Shown here: positions 45,312 to 56,689 of the stretch, piece after piece
Layout of the letters: every line of letters starts with the position of its first letter
Position numbering within the stretch: the first letter of the stretch is position 1
Source of the DNA: Impatiens glandulifera
Taxonomy: Eukaryota; Streptophyta; Magnoliopsida; Ericales; Balsaminaceae
Length of the DNA: 64,000 nucleotides
Reading direction: 5' to 3'
Assembly: GCF_907164915.1 (NCBI RefSeq)
Contig: NC_061867.1
Location: forward strand, 37,795,338-37,859,337
Program-made: the position numbers and the translations under genes
Notes under the pieces: model-generated
Database searches by the model: none
Told to the model about the DNA's origin: nothing
The model's input: the letters and a program-made list of their open reading frames with translations, nothing else

Positions 45312-46204
45312 TAAGTCTAAGAGTAGACAAAAAGAATGACCATAAAGGGTTTTTATTGACAAGAAAATGCTTTATTTATAGTTTCAATAGAATAGAACGG
45401 GAGTGCCAAATTGACAAATAATTAAAATCCCTAGAGAGATGCAAGAAGAGATGGAGAGAAGTAAGGATAATTTTTGGCCAAAATATAAACTTGAAGATTT
45501 TTGTTAACTTCTGCCCATATGAGTTTTGAGTGTTATGAAGGACATTGATTTCTATTGATTACTTTTAAGTGTTCATCGTTTGTATTATTAAGTTTTTCAA
45601 ATTATTTTCTTCTAGTAACTTAAGCTTATGGTATTTCAGGTCTATTATAATGTTTTTGTTAGGTATTTTTTATCATAACTTTTGGATCTTTTTATATATA
45701 TATATATATATATAAAAAGATATATATATTATGTAATTTGTTTAAATAATTATAATATTAGGAATATGTCACTTTTTATACAAGTTAATTCATTTGGTAA
45801 AATAAGTGATAAGTGAGACACTATACTCTATTAAAAATTAATTTTAGTGGCAGACAAAGATAATAAATTAGATGAAAGTGAAAGAGAAAGAGAAAATGAG
45901 AAAAAGAAAAAGAAATAAATGGTACACAAGAACAAATAAAAGAAACCAAAACAAAAAGCCCGAAAAAACTAATTAATTTTCAATTACAAGAAGTGACAAC
46001 ACCATAGTTGTGGATCTAGCCCCTAAGAGCCTAAAAAGGTTCTTTGATCTATATCCTTGTTGAACTTTTAAAATAACTCAAAAAAATTAAATATTATTTT
46101 ACTAATTTTTGATTCATAATTTCACTTAAATCATTAACAAAAACAATTTTAAATTATTACATTTTTATTTTATATATAAAAAAAAAAATTAAGACAACAT
46201 ATTA

Positions 46205-46440
46205 AGAATTTAACTCACAAACACACTTAACAATTTAATTAGTCGCAGAATTTGCCGCATGAAGGGTTCGTACCCAGGACCCTATATTTAGTACCTACTT
46301 CTTATTGTCGTAAGGCTATAAGAGGGGATAAAAATAGGATAACGGATAGAGTATGTAGGTCGCAAACACACTTAACCATTTACCAGACACAGAACTTGTC
46401 GTCTGACGCGCTCGAACCCAGTAGTGTTAGTATCCACCTT
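46205..46440. repeat. Pair of direct repeats about 140 bp apart
   Basis: CACAAACACACTTAACAATT with CAGAATTTGCCGCATGAAGG and TTCGTACCCA (46217-46276) recurs as CGCAAACACACTTAACCATT with CAGAACTTGTCGTCTGACGC and CTCGAACCCA (46360-46420). The ends contain tRNA-B-box-like words, but no A box is placed correctly. Confidence 0.5.
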
Positions 46441-47399
46441 ATTTTATTTATATATATCAATAAATTTTAAGTCATTTTACTAAAAATAATCATTAAATAC
46501 TCAAAATTATCAACAATTATTATTTTTTTTTCCTCTAGGTTTTAAATAACCCAATTCAAACGGGACCTTGAATTATTTAATTATTGTCTTATTTGTAATA
46601 AATTAATTAATTAAAATATATTTTATTTATAATAATTAAATTTTAAATTTTTATCTGAATTCATAATCCAATTTGTTTAAATAACCCTGGAACAAAGAAG
46701 CTCATAATAAAATTGATAAAATCAAATTACCTAAATAACCTAAATAATTAGTTGCAACTTTGGCTCAAATTCAAGAATTCAATATAAATTAATCTATTTT
46801 TATAAAAATGTGGGAAAAATAGGTTTATTTATAAAAATTAATTTTAAAACTAAATAAATAGAATTGAAAAAAAGTGAGAAGAAAATAAGAAATATGTTAT
46901 ATTGGGGAACGAGAAGGGATAAGATGCTTATAAGGACAAAGAAATGTGTTGACGTATATTGCCGTATAATAAGTACGGTATTGCTTATAGACAAGACATC
47001 ATCCACTCAACCTATTATTACCAAATATATAAGACGTGTAATATACGTAATTTATTTTGCATGCCCTTTAATACTATATAATAAAGAAAGAAGTGTTAAA
47101 TGAAGTCCTAAAATGTACTCCCACATGTGCATTTTATATGCACGTATTCTCTAATTTGGTTTTGAGATGTTTTTTGTTTTATAATAAATATATTTATATA
47201 GAAAAAAAAATTATAGAGCAGTGATAAGTGAAAATTTTGATAGCCTCACGAAAGTGTGAATATATATATATATGGAGAGTGAATGAGAGAAAAAAAATTC
47301 GGTTAAGAATTGGTTCGATTTGAGTGATTTATAAAATTTAGTGAAAAAATAACTATTTTTAATGATTTGAGAAATTGATTATTAATTTTTTTTTAAAAG

Positions 47400-47560
47400 A
47401 TTTAAAAGGTATATATATAAATAAAATAAAAAATAATAATTTAAAATAAAAAATATTTTAATATTTTGGTTAATGATTTTAATGATGTGATGAATGAGAA
47501 AGTAATGAAATAACGTTTAATTTTGTTTAAGTTATTTTAAAACTTAAATTGAGGCGTTGT
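47400..47560. repeat. Dispersed AT-rich repeat, copy 1
   Basis: AATTTAAAATAAAAAATATT, TTAATATTTT, GAATGAGAAAGTAATGAAAT and GTTTAATTTTGTTTAAGTTA match 49800-49950 in the same order and orientation. The ends are not defined. Confidence 0.5.
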
Positions 47561-48567
47561 TTTGATGTTAACTTAATTTTAAATTAGAGTTGGAATGAAA
47601 TTTGATTTTTTTTTTATTTCTTATTTAAAACTTTTTTTTATTGAAACTATTTAGTGTATTCTTCTATGTAATATTATAAATATGATTTTGGTTACAATAT
47701 TTTTAATCCATAAATATAAGACCATTCCTTAAATACAATATATATAAATATTCCCTTTTTCTTTTCTAAAAACAAAATTGTAATTAATCAATTAATTTGG
47801 TTAATAATTTATGCATTATACGAAATTAATGGTTTGTTATTTATCGATAAAATTCAGTTTTTATTCCAAAACCCAAATATTATATAACAATTTAATCAAT
47901 ATTTTAATTTATTTAAAATACTAAAACTAACCTATAATTTTATTATTTCTAAGCTATTATTTTTTCACCCAAAGTATATCCTCTAAATTAAAACACTAAA
48001 TTTGTCTTTAAATTTTAAAAATTTATTTTTTCTTAATTTTATCAAACAAGAATTTTTAGGAGAAAATCCAGATAATAAATAAATAAATAAATAACCATTC
48101 CTCAAATTAACAAGCCCTAAATCAATTAACCACTTTATGTTGTACCAATCTCATTTTATATCAGTAAATTAGTTTTTTCATAACTATATATATTTGCTAG
48201 ATATTTTATTTATGGAAGTATTGAATTTTTTTTATAATTTCAGCCAAAGAAAATAAATAATGAAAATAAAATTAAAAATTAAAGGGATAATTGATAATAT
48301 TTAAAAACAAATTGGTGCAATTTTAATATTATTTATAAAGTTTATATGAAATATATCTATATATATGATTAAGTTTAAAAATATTTGTTTTTTTATTTAA
48401 TTATTCATGTTGTTTTTAAAATATATTTAAATTAATGTTTTCAATTTTCTTTTTAACATTTAGGCTTTTTAACTAAATACTTCTAAATTTTAGTTTTCTA
48501 ATATATTTTTAATTTCATGTTAAATTTACTTTTTATTTCAAAAAATAAAAACATTATTTTTATGTCA

Positions 48568-48570
<3 letters not shown>

Positions 48571-48612
<42 letters not shown>

Positions 48613-48683
48613 CTAGGGATAATTATTAGTAATAGTTGGTAAATATTATTATAATTGTTTACAATATTTATTAGTATTATTGA

Positions 48684-48728
<45 letters not shown>
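48571..48728. repeat. Two (TA)n microsatellites
   Basis: Uninterrupted TA runs at about 48571-48611 and 48687-48728. Confidence 0.95.
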
Positions 48729-48734
<6 letters not shown>

Positions 48735-49799
48735 TGTCATAAGTAAAATATTAATGAATAATTGTTAAATTATTATAAAATAGAAATTAATTTAATATAT
48801 AAAAAATTAATTAATAAATAATTAAAATAAATAAAAATTGAAAAGAGTTAGTTAAAACATATATAAGTTAAGAAATAATAAAAAAAATGAAATAAAACAG
48901 ATAAAAAATTATTGTAAAAGTATTTTTAAAATAACATTAATAATTAATAAACAAATATTTAAATAATATTGAAATTTTTTTCTTTAATTATTGTGCTAAT
49001 TTATATTTTCTTATAAAATTGATCATATAATACCTATTCTAAAGAGTACTATAGTTGGAATATATCAATATAATTACCAAACTTAAATAAAATGTTAAAG
49101 TGAACTATTATGCTAAGTTACTCTATAAATTAGTCAAATATGCGAAAGTTAGTCTTTACACCCTAATTACATAAAATAATTAAGTTAATCTCCTACGCTT
49201 CAACATAATTATGTACTGCTTCTTTTAAAGTAGAGTAGCCATTATGAACATGCACTAAACTCTAGGGGCTAAATTGAAAATTTTCAGGAAAAATAAACAA
49301 TTATATATAGTTGGAAATTGGGTCAATGAAACAGTGACTTGGTAATTAAAACCTCTCTGAAATCACTGAGAAAATGTTGAATAAATGAATGGGTAATATA
49401 AAATATTATTTACAATAGAAAGGAAAGAACATGGGGCACTAATTAATGCATTATCTTTCAAGGGGAATGGAATTGGCATATACCTAAAGAAAAAAGGACT
49501 GCCAAAAAAGTCAAGAAGTTGGTAATAAAGCTCATAACATGCATCATAGATGGTGGTATGGCTTCCCACAGATTTATAAAAAAAAAACTTCTGGAATATT
49601 CTTCTTTAAAGAAAATTAATATTCATTAAATATTTGAGTAAATTCAATGTTTGTGTAAGAATTAATACAACAAAATACAATAAGAATACCTATGAAATAT
49701 AAGAGTCCGCGAATTTGAGTTATCTTAATAACCTAGATAGAGAAAAATAATAATGATAGCGGTAATTTTAAGGAATTTATTATTATTTTTAGTAAAAAT

Positions 49800-49950
49800 A
49801 TTTATATATATATATATTAAATAAAATATATAAAATAATAAATTAAAATAAAAAATATTTTAATATTTTAATTAATTAATTGAATGATATAATTGTTAAG
49901 AGAATAATGAAATAATGTTTGATTTTGTATGAGTTAATAAAATAATTAAA
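49800..49950. repeat. Dispersed AT-rich repeat, copy 2
   Basis: AAATTAAAATAAAAAATATTTTAATATTTT without the internal split and GAGAATAATGAAATAATGTTTGATTTTGTATGAGTT-like text align with copy 1 at 47400-47560. Confidence 0.5.
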
Positions 49951-51355
49951 AAAAGTACACCCCACAATTATACAAATAAATAAAATGCTCATAAAAAGAA
50001 AAACATTTAAACAATTCCCTCATCTCCAAAACTGATACAACAATTTCCAATCAAATTCCTTTGATGGAATGTCATTTATTCAATGATGGAATTTTTCTCT
50101 CATATTTTATTAGAGTTTATATAGCATTTAATGGACTTTAAATCATTAGTGGGCTTAAGAGTAATAGTTAGATTTTTTTTGGCTTTCGATCTATATCTTA
50201 TTTTGAAAAAATAGACGATGAAAGTTTGTCTTGGGTCTAATCGTTGTCTTGGTTTCAGTCGATTGTTGAATTGAAGAATAAAGTCAGTTTGTGACAAGTA
50301 AGGGTAAAGATTATTTTGATATAATAAAATATTGTTAATTCTAGTTTTTTCACATTTTAAGCACTAAAAATCTGACCTCGTATTTATAAAATTAAAATAA
50401 TTATTTTAAATTATTTTTAAATAAATAAGATCAAGATAATTAACTTCATGGACAAAAAACTGTTTAAAACATTTAATTATGATTAATAAATATATTAATT
50501 AATCAAATTAATTAAGGATTAAGGCCAAAATAAAAAATAAAATTATTTGAGATAAATGTTTTACCCATAAAATCTCAAAATTATTTTAGAAAAATTAAAA
50601 AGAAAAAAATAAATAATTTTGATAAATTGTTGTATCCATTTCATCTAAAAAATAATATTTATTTAAATCTTAAAATATAAAAAAAATAGTAAGATATTTG
50701 TCATATTTATTTTAATATTTTGTGTATTTAAAAAGATCAAATTTAAAATCAAAAGGGTAAAAAAAAATCAATCTAAAATAAATCCTTAAAGTTTTAGATA
50801 TACATATATATATAATCGGGTGTAGCCGAAAATAAATGAATCTATTGCAACGAGAGTCGCATCCATCAAATGAATGTTGGATCCTCTTTCAACATTCCAA
50901 GTGCTTCCACACAGCTGGTTGTAGCCGAGAAGAAGCGCACACATGAAGCAGCGGAGCAACGAACGTCCGTCTCCTCCAGCACTGACGGAATGCCAAGAAC
51001 TGACAAAACTCTAATGGAACGCCCAAACGCGTGCAAAACGATGTCGTTTTGGCCTACAATCTTCATCTTCATCGCGATGCTGAGAAGATAGACATGAAGA
51101 ACCGTGATCGATCTTCCCAACTTGGAACTAAGTAGTTAGTCAACGAAAATGACTGATTCAAATCATAGAATGATCACCCTACGATGGTGATCATTCTCCC
51201 CTACAAAAATAGGGATGAATCACCATATTCCGACGACGACTTGTCAAGAACAATCTTTGCCTCTCCTTTCCCTCTCTACCCGGCTTGTAACCAAAACTCA
51301 TTAATAGATTTTGACTGATTCAAGACGCTAAGAGCTTCAACCGACATTGGGACAA

Positions 51356-51363
51356 TATAAATA
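51356..51363 (+). promoter_or_regulatory. TATA box of the gypsy element 2 LTR
   Basis: GGGACAATATAAATACCTCC, followed by a C/A-rich transcribed-leader-like stretch (CCAACCAACCAACACAACCC). Confidence 0.6.
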
Positions 51364-52129
51364 CCTCCCTTAAGATCATTCTAAAGCCAACCAACCAACA
51401 CAACCCTCTTAAACTGAAGAAATTCGAAATCCACCATTAAAGCTTGAAGCTTTCGGATTTTTCGAAATTTATGTTTAAGGCTTGAAAACTCGGATTTGTG
51501 CATCTAGAAAGCTTTCATAAGGATCAAAGAGTGTTCTCCAATCCTAGGTATGGTTCAAATCAAGCTATAATTCATATTTACAGTTTAAATTTAAAATTTT
51601 TATATTTCAAATTGCATAAGCTTGTATGGTTGATGTCATGATATTTTATGGTTAGAAATTCATCCTTAGATAATTTATATACTATATGGATATGATAGAA
51701 TCGATGAATCGATCTAACAAACAAAAACCAAAATTTGAATTTTCAAAATAAAAAAACGGGTTTATCGTTCTTAGGATAATTCGATCGAATCACAACCTAG
51801 AAATCTTCCCAACGTGATTGTAATGATGCTGGACAAGCATTTGGATCATGTTTGATCCATCCTAACCATGTTTGATCAAAATAAAAAATGTTAAAATAAA
51901 ATAAAAAATTTGATTTCTTGAATTGGTCAAAATGAACGGCCAGTGTTTCTTATTTTGGTACCAATCAAGTATATGTGTTATAAGGAAGGTATTGGATCAT
52001 CTAGGTCAATCCATACCTTGAGATGATGATCAACATGTTCCTAGGAGCTTTGTGAAGCTAACTAAGCTCTTGAATCAAAAAATAAGAGCTAAAAAAACTA
52101 ATTTAAAAAAAAAATGAATCTTTGTGTTC

Positions 52130-52560
52130 TTGAAGACCGAGACATGTGAGTCTAGGACCAAGAGATCCAACCGATGATCCTCGGTCCAGACCGAGAACAA
52201 GGACCGAGAAAATCGACCTAGGACCGATGTTCTTGAGTTAGGACCGAGAGCTAGGACCGAGAAATCCAACCGAGGATTCCAACATAGGACCAAGAGGTCC
52301 GACCTAGGATCGATAAAATTTGGACCTAGGACCGAGAGGTTTGACCTAAGACCGAGAGCTCATAGGTCCAAGACCGAGAATCTTAGCCCAAAGCTAGCCC
52401 AGGACCGATAGTTTTTACAACTAGACCGGTAAGATCAACAATGACAAATTGTTCTTAGCACTTCGATCGAGAGACTCTGGTCCTCAGACCGAGAGCTCCC
52501 GAGTTCAGACCAAGGGTCTTCAGACCTCGACCGATAAAATCAGATCCGAACCATAGGACT
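52130..52560 (+). repeat. AGGACCGAGAG minisatellite in the LTR
   Basis: About 20 variants of GACCGAGAnn / GACCTAGGACCGAGAG occur at irregular 18-30-base spacing, for example CCTAGGACCGATG, TTAGGACCGAGAGCTAGGACC and CCTAAGACCGAGAGCTC. No coding frame is maintained. Confidence 0.85.
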
Positions 52561-53085
52561 CCGAACCTAAGGTTTGTTTGGTTCTATTGTTCAAAATCAA
52601 AAATTATTTTTTGTAATTTTGGGACTTCAAGTCATTTTCTAAAAATCTTGAAAAATTAAAAAATGCATTTTTAATATTTTTGGGATATTTTCACAAAAGT
52701 ATTTCAGCACAGACTTGTTTGGTGTTTATTTCTAAACCTAATGCCCTTAAATATGACTAATAATCTTCAGGTATTTCCACCCTAGTTATCATCCGCAACA
52801 TGTATTAGCATTTAAATATTGATGTTTCAATATTTTAAATAACTTCTAAAACTAGAAGCATGACTAAGCCTGGAAAATAATTGGTTAAAACTCAAAACGT
52901 TATACAACCGATTTTCAAAAGCCAACTTTATAAGTACACACCGTTTTCGAACAGGTACAGAGGATGAAGCGCAAAAGTCCTTTCCCGAGTATCACCAAAC
53001 TTCAAACCAAAAACGAAACTCTAGTGCAAAATACATTTGTACACATACACATATTTATAGATTTTTATAAAATCATTTGGCAACT

Positions 53086-53101
53086 TTGTCTGTAAATAAA
53101 T
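53086..53101 (+). other. PBS-like site of gypsy element 2
   Basis: TTTGGCAACTTTGTCT resembles the TTGGCGACTC-type site that follows LTRs of Tat/Ogre-type elements. It is conserved as TTGGCAACTC in the inverted copy at 17231-17242. Confidence 0.45.
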
Positions 53102-54131
53102 ATTCTTTTTTTAAAAATTATTTATGTTTAATTAATTTAAATTGAATTTCAAATCACATTATCATTTGATTATAATAAAATCCCAGATTATTAAAATTTG
53201 AATAACATTAATTATTTTTAAATACTTAATTTTAAAAGCTGCGAAGTATTATCAAAATCTTTTAAAAATAATGTTTTATTTTAAAAGATGCTTGACACGC
53301 ATACCAAGGTTGAAACCATCGAATCTCGAGCCACCCCAGGTCCCCTGTATTTCCATGTGTCCACCAAACACGTGTTAATCTACGAAAGGGGTATTTCCGA
53401 GTGTTATACCGTTATTAACGACTCTTATGGGGATTTAAAATGTTTAACTCAAAACCATAAACTTGGCTTTTGAAACTTTTGTATCACATTTTCACACTCA
53501 ATAGGCTTGTCTTACAAGGTATAACACCTTAAAAGATGCATATGTTTTACCCTATTTACAAGCCTTTATCCTTTATGTGTAAAGGGTACATCACCCTCTT
53601 CTTACAAAGAAGTACTCGACTGGGATCGGTACTTCTACACTTACGTGCAAAGATTTTCAATGTGGAATAACAACTTGTTACAAATCGAGTAATGTTGCAA
53701 GAGGAAAAACTAAGTAATCGGGATCGACCCACCCTTTGGTGATGAGTCGTCCGATAGGACGCCGATATTGTGGAGGTTGGGTAAATTCCAAATTAAGTTG
53801 ATATTCCATAGTTTATGGCGGCCCATTCCACTATCGGTGAATGGGACTCACTTTCCTATTATATACTTAGAATAAAAAACCTAGTTACTATCACTAAGCT
53901 GATTGTTTGTCGTGCCTAGACAACCAAAATACCTCTTCACTACAATCCTTATGTGATTACTATCTATGTATTTTGTGTATGCATGTATAGTCTAAGTGAG
54001 CATTTTAAATATGTTCCTTTCTTTCAAAATAGATGCATGTTTATAAATGTTTTGAATATACAGTCACAAACGGTGTCCATGTTGATTGATGTCGTGCTGG
54101 TTCCCTAAATCGATAACTTTCACACTAATGA
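53102..54131 (+). other. Leader of gypsy element 2
   Basis: AT-rich leader, no recognised protein. 53300-53345 (CGAATCTCGAGCCACCCCAG) matches the inverted copy at about 17000. From 53530 there are short inverted words around TGTAAAGGGTAC and AAGTACTCGAC with GGTACTT. Confidence 0.5.
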
Positions 54132-55130
54132 ATGAAATTGTTGATCTTATGGTCTCATTCATATCATGAGGTTCATAAACTTCAAAGTAAACTTCACATT
54201 CATGATGAAAATGCAGAAAAGATGGAACCTTTCAAACGAGCTTACTTCCTCGGTGAAAGGTCTATGCGCCCAACCATAGAGGAATTTCGTGCTATTCTTA
54301 TGACGAACAACAAAAATGTTTTATATTTAACGTTGTTTGTAGACTCAATGCCCATCGGAAATCTCTTGCAAGAGGAGTACATATACTCCAAAGTCACATC
54401 CGATACTATCCTCGCAAGGACCAACATCGATTTCCAAACTTGGACCAAGATGGAAATAAGAAATTGAGAGATACATCTAATTCTAGGATCATCCATGATA
54501 AAAATGTTAATCTTACTGGCTCATTTCTTTCTAACAACAACAAATGGTAAACCCTCCTTGAGGATCATCGAGGTGACACACCTAATGCGAAGATGCAATA
54601 ATGATCCCTCTGGTGTTATTCTATCATAAACACTAATGGGTCTAAATAACTCATTTATATCTTTTAGCATGAAAAGGGGTTCCCCTTAATCATATACACC
54701 TGGTTGCTTGAGAAACTCAAGTGCTTGCCTTCATTTCTACCTGATGGCGTCATGTCCCCTTCTATCCAATATTAGAGAAAGAAGGAAGCCTTGCCTGGAC
54801 CTCCGGTACAAAGCAAATGATGAAATCTAGGACATTTTCCCTAATATCCCATCAAGAAAATGACTTTCATGATGGATAACAAGCTGTTAATCATGCTTAT
54901 GGGTCTGGAATGGGTTACTTACTATTACACCCATAACATGTTCAAGCATTTCGACTACAACTTTATTTGAAGCTGCTTTCTCTATGGATAAACTCACCAA
55001 CCGTATGGACTATGTAGGATATCTCAAAAAAAATGGCATGATGAATATCAGAATCACATCCTCAAACAGTACGAGGATGTTAAGGAAAATGAAGCGAAAG
55101 AAGATGCTAGTGTCGGAATAGGCTATAACT
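54132..55130 (+). pseudogene. Plant-mobile-domain-like fragment of gypsy element 2
   Basis: The best open part (54132-54467) reads HIHDENAEKMEPFKRAYFLG, ERSMRPTIEEFRAILM, SMPIGNLLQEEYIYSK and ILARTNIDFQTW. The RPTIEEFRAIL core is that of the DUF7745/plant-mobile-domain region at the front of some plant gypsy polyproteins. After a TGA at 54465 only fragments remain, such as a GMGYLLLHP-type piece near 54910 and KLTNRMDYVGYLKKNGM near 54990. It is collinear with the better hidden remnant at 17584-18541. The function of this domain in retroelements is not known. Confidence 0.55.
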
Positions 55131-55359
55131 AGACTTAAATCCCTCAATTTTCGTCAATCACTTTTTCCCTTTTAGACTCTCTATGTTAAATATCAGTAAG
55201 AGTGTCATGTCTGTAACTAACTTTGAAGTATGTTTATATACAACTCAATGTTAGTTTAAATCGAATCACAAAAGATGCTCATTCTTTAATATTCATTTTA
55301 TATGCATATGCATTGCATTTGTACTTTGTTACATCTACAAACCCTCACCTCTTTCTCTT

Positions 55360-55562
55360 TGCAATAGTCTACGACAACGAAAAGCCGACACGGCCCCAAG
55401 AAAGAGATCCAAAAACTGGACATTTTATACGCCACCAGATGTCCGAAGAACCCTCTATACCTGAATCGGTCTTAGTGGCCAAGTTTAGAGAAATGAAGGA
55501 AACTCTATAACATGTAATGGAGCAACTCGCATTGATCATAACTTCTTTAATTAATCAGTAAA
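55360..55562 (+). pseudogene. Start of the gag polyprotein of gypsy element 2
   Basis: VYDNEKPTRPQERDPKTGHF, then HQMSEEPSIPESVLVAKFRE, MKETL, stop (55508-55510), HVMEQLALIITSLINQ. The IPESVxxAKFxEMxET-type block is typical of the N-terminus of gag in Tat-like elements, where it opens a short coiled coil. The rest of gag is not recognisable; AT-rich sequence follows. Confidence 0.6.
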
Positions 55563-56689
55563 TTCTGTTTACATTCCAAAACATCTCTACTTTACCTCGT
55601 TTTCTTAGCCAGAAAATCCTAGTTATGTTCACAATTTTTTTCTTTCATTTTCGTGTGTGAGGTTGTTTAAGAGTTCCTTACATTTTCAATAATCTTCTAG
55701 CACTTTAGGAGGTATTTAATACTTAAGTCTAAGCTCTTATTTTATCTTAAATCCATTTATAAATTTCAATATGATAAATTTGAGTTTGGTATATTTCATT
55801 CAAATTTAAATTGTTGATTGATAATCCTACTAACATAATTTTTTTTTATTGAATTAAATTTATTCTATTATTTATATTGAAAATATAAAACATTAAAATG
55901 TGAAATTGGAAAAAGCGGGGTTGTCGTTCTTAATCTCTTTGCTTTCATTTTACTTTAATTTTCTTATTTGATTCATTTAAATTCCTTTTAACCATTTTAT
56001 AAAAATAAAAAAAATAAACCTCATATTTTTAATAAAAATAAAATTAGGATTTATTTTTTTAAATATTTGATTTACTTTTTTTGTCTCCAATATAAAACTC
56101 CAAAAATCATGGATTAATTTATTTATAATCATAAAATTAATTTATGAATATAATAAATTTTAATTCCCTTTATTTTTTTCATGTTTAAATATTTATGAAT
56201 AATTATGAATATTATTATTTAATATGTATTACTTTTAGATTTAATATTAATGTATACACTAGATATTTTAGATGGAATATGAATTAACAAATAAACATAT
56301 TAATAAGTGTAAAATATTTTCTAAAGTTGGCCAGAATATTAAGAATATTAGAAGTATAGACTATTTCTAACAGGGCATGTGAGACATAACGCCAAAATTC
56401 TTTTTCACGTATAACCTAACACTGAATCCTAAAGATTCTCTTTTCCAAAGACATTATTGTTTTACATGCCAAACATTTATTTATTTCTCCTACTTTTTAA
56501 AAAAAAAAATTAGGTGGTGACTCTTTAGTCACAAACTAGTTTTTAAACAATTCCTTGATTTGATTTAATTTAATTTCAAAAATTTTAAAGAGATATTTAT
56601 ATTATATTTATTTCTTTAAAGTCGTAAAAATCATTTTTGCGGGGCAAAAGTTTTTAAATGCGTACAGATAGGTGTGATAGATCATTTTT
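55563..56689 (+). other. AT-rich stretch with a second PBS-like word
   Basis: No gene is seen. ATTAGGTGGTGACTCTTTAG at 56511-56530 resembles the GGTGGCGACTC sites seen at LTR-leader borders of plant gypsy elements. It could mark the end of another, older LTR. The sequence before it (GTGAGACATAACGCCAAAAT, CGTATAACCTAACACTGAAT) is non-coding. Confidence 0.35.

Larger units (their letters stand above)
45312..50357. other. AT-rich intergenic DNA, no supported gene
   Basis: No protein or RNA gene is recognisable on either strand. It contains TA microsatellites (about 45687-45713, 48571-48611 and 48687-48728), a purine run (45875-45915), two copies of a dispersed AT-rich repeat, and a direct repeat near 46220-46440. 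The longest reading frames have low-complexity or A/T-biased translations. Confidence 0.65.
50358..53085 (+). repeat. 5' LTR of gypsy element 2
   Basis: Its start (TAAGCACTAAAAATC) aligns with 59732 (TATAAACACTAAAAATC), and its first 800 bases match 59732-60478. It contains a TATA box (TATAAATA) at 51356-51363 and the GACCGAG minisatellite at 52130-52560. Its end is inferred from the PBS-like word TTTGGCAACTTTGTCT at 53086-53101. The last 300 bases match the inverted fragment at 17243-17590. Confidence 0.65.

Noticed and set aside
49425..49575. Possible miRNA precursor (minus-strand word GCCAATTCCATTCCCC, loosely like miR482/2118)
   Set aside because: The match is imperfect, and no complementary arm able to fold a stem was found within about 150 bases.
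50866..51120. Overlapping frames of 73 and 84 residues on both strands
   Set aside because: They lie inside the gypsy LTR, and the homologous LTR segment at 60100-60478 does not keep either frame open.
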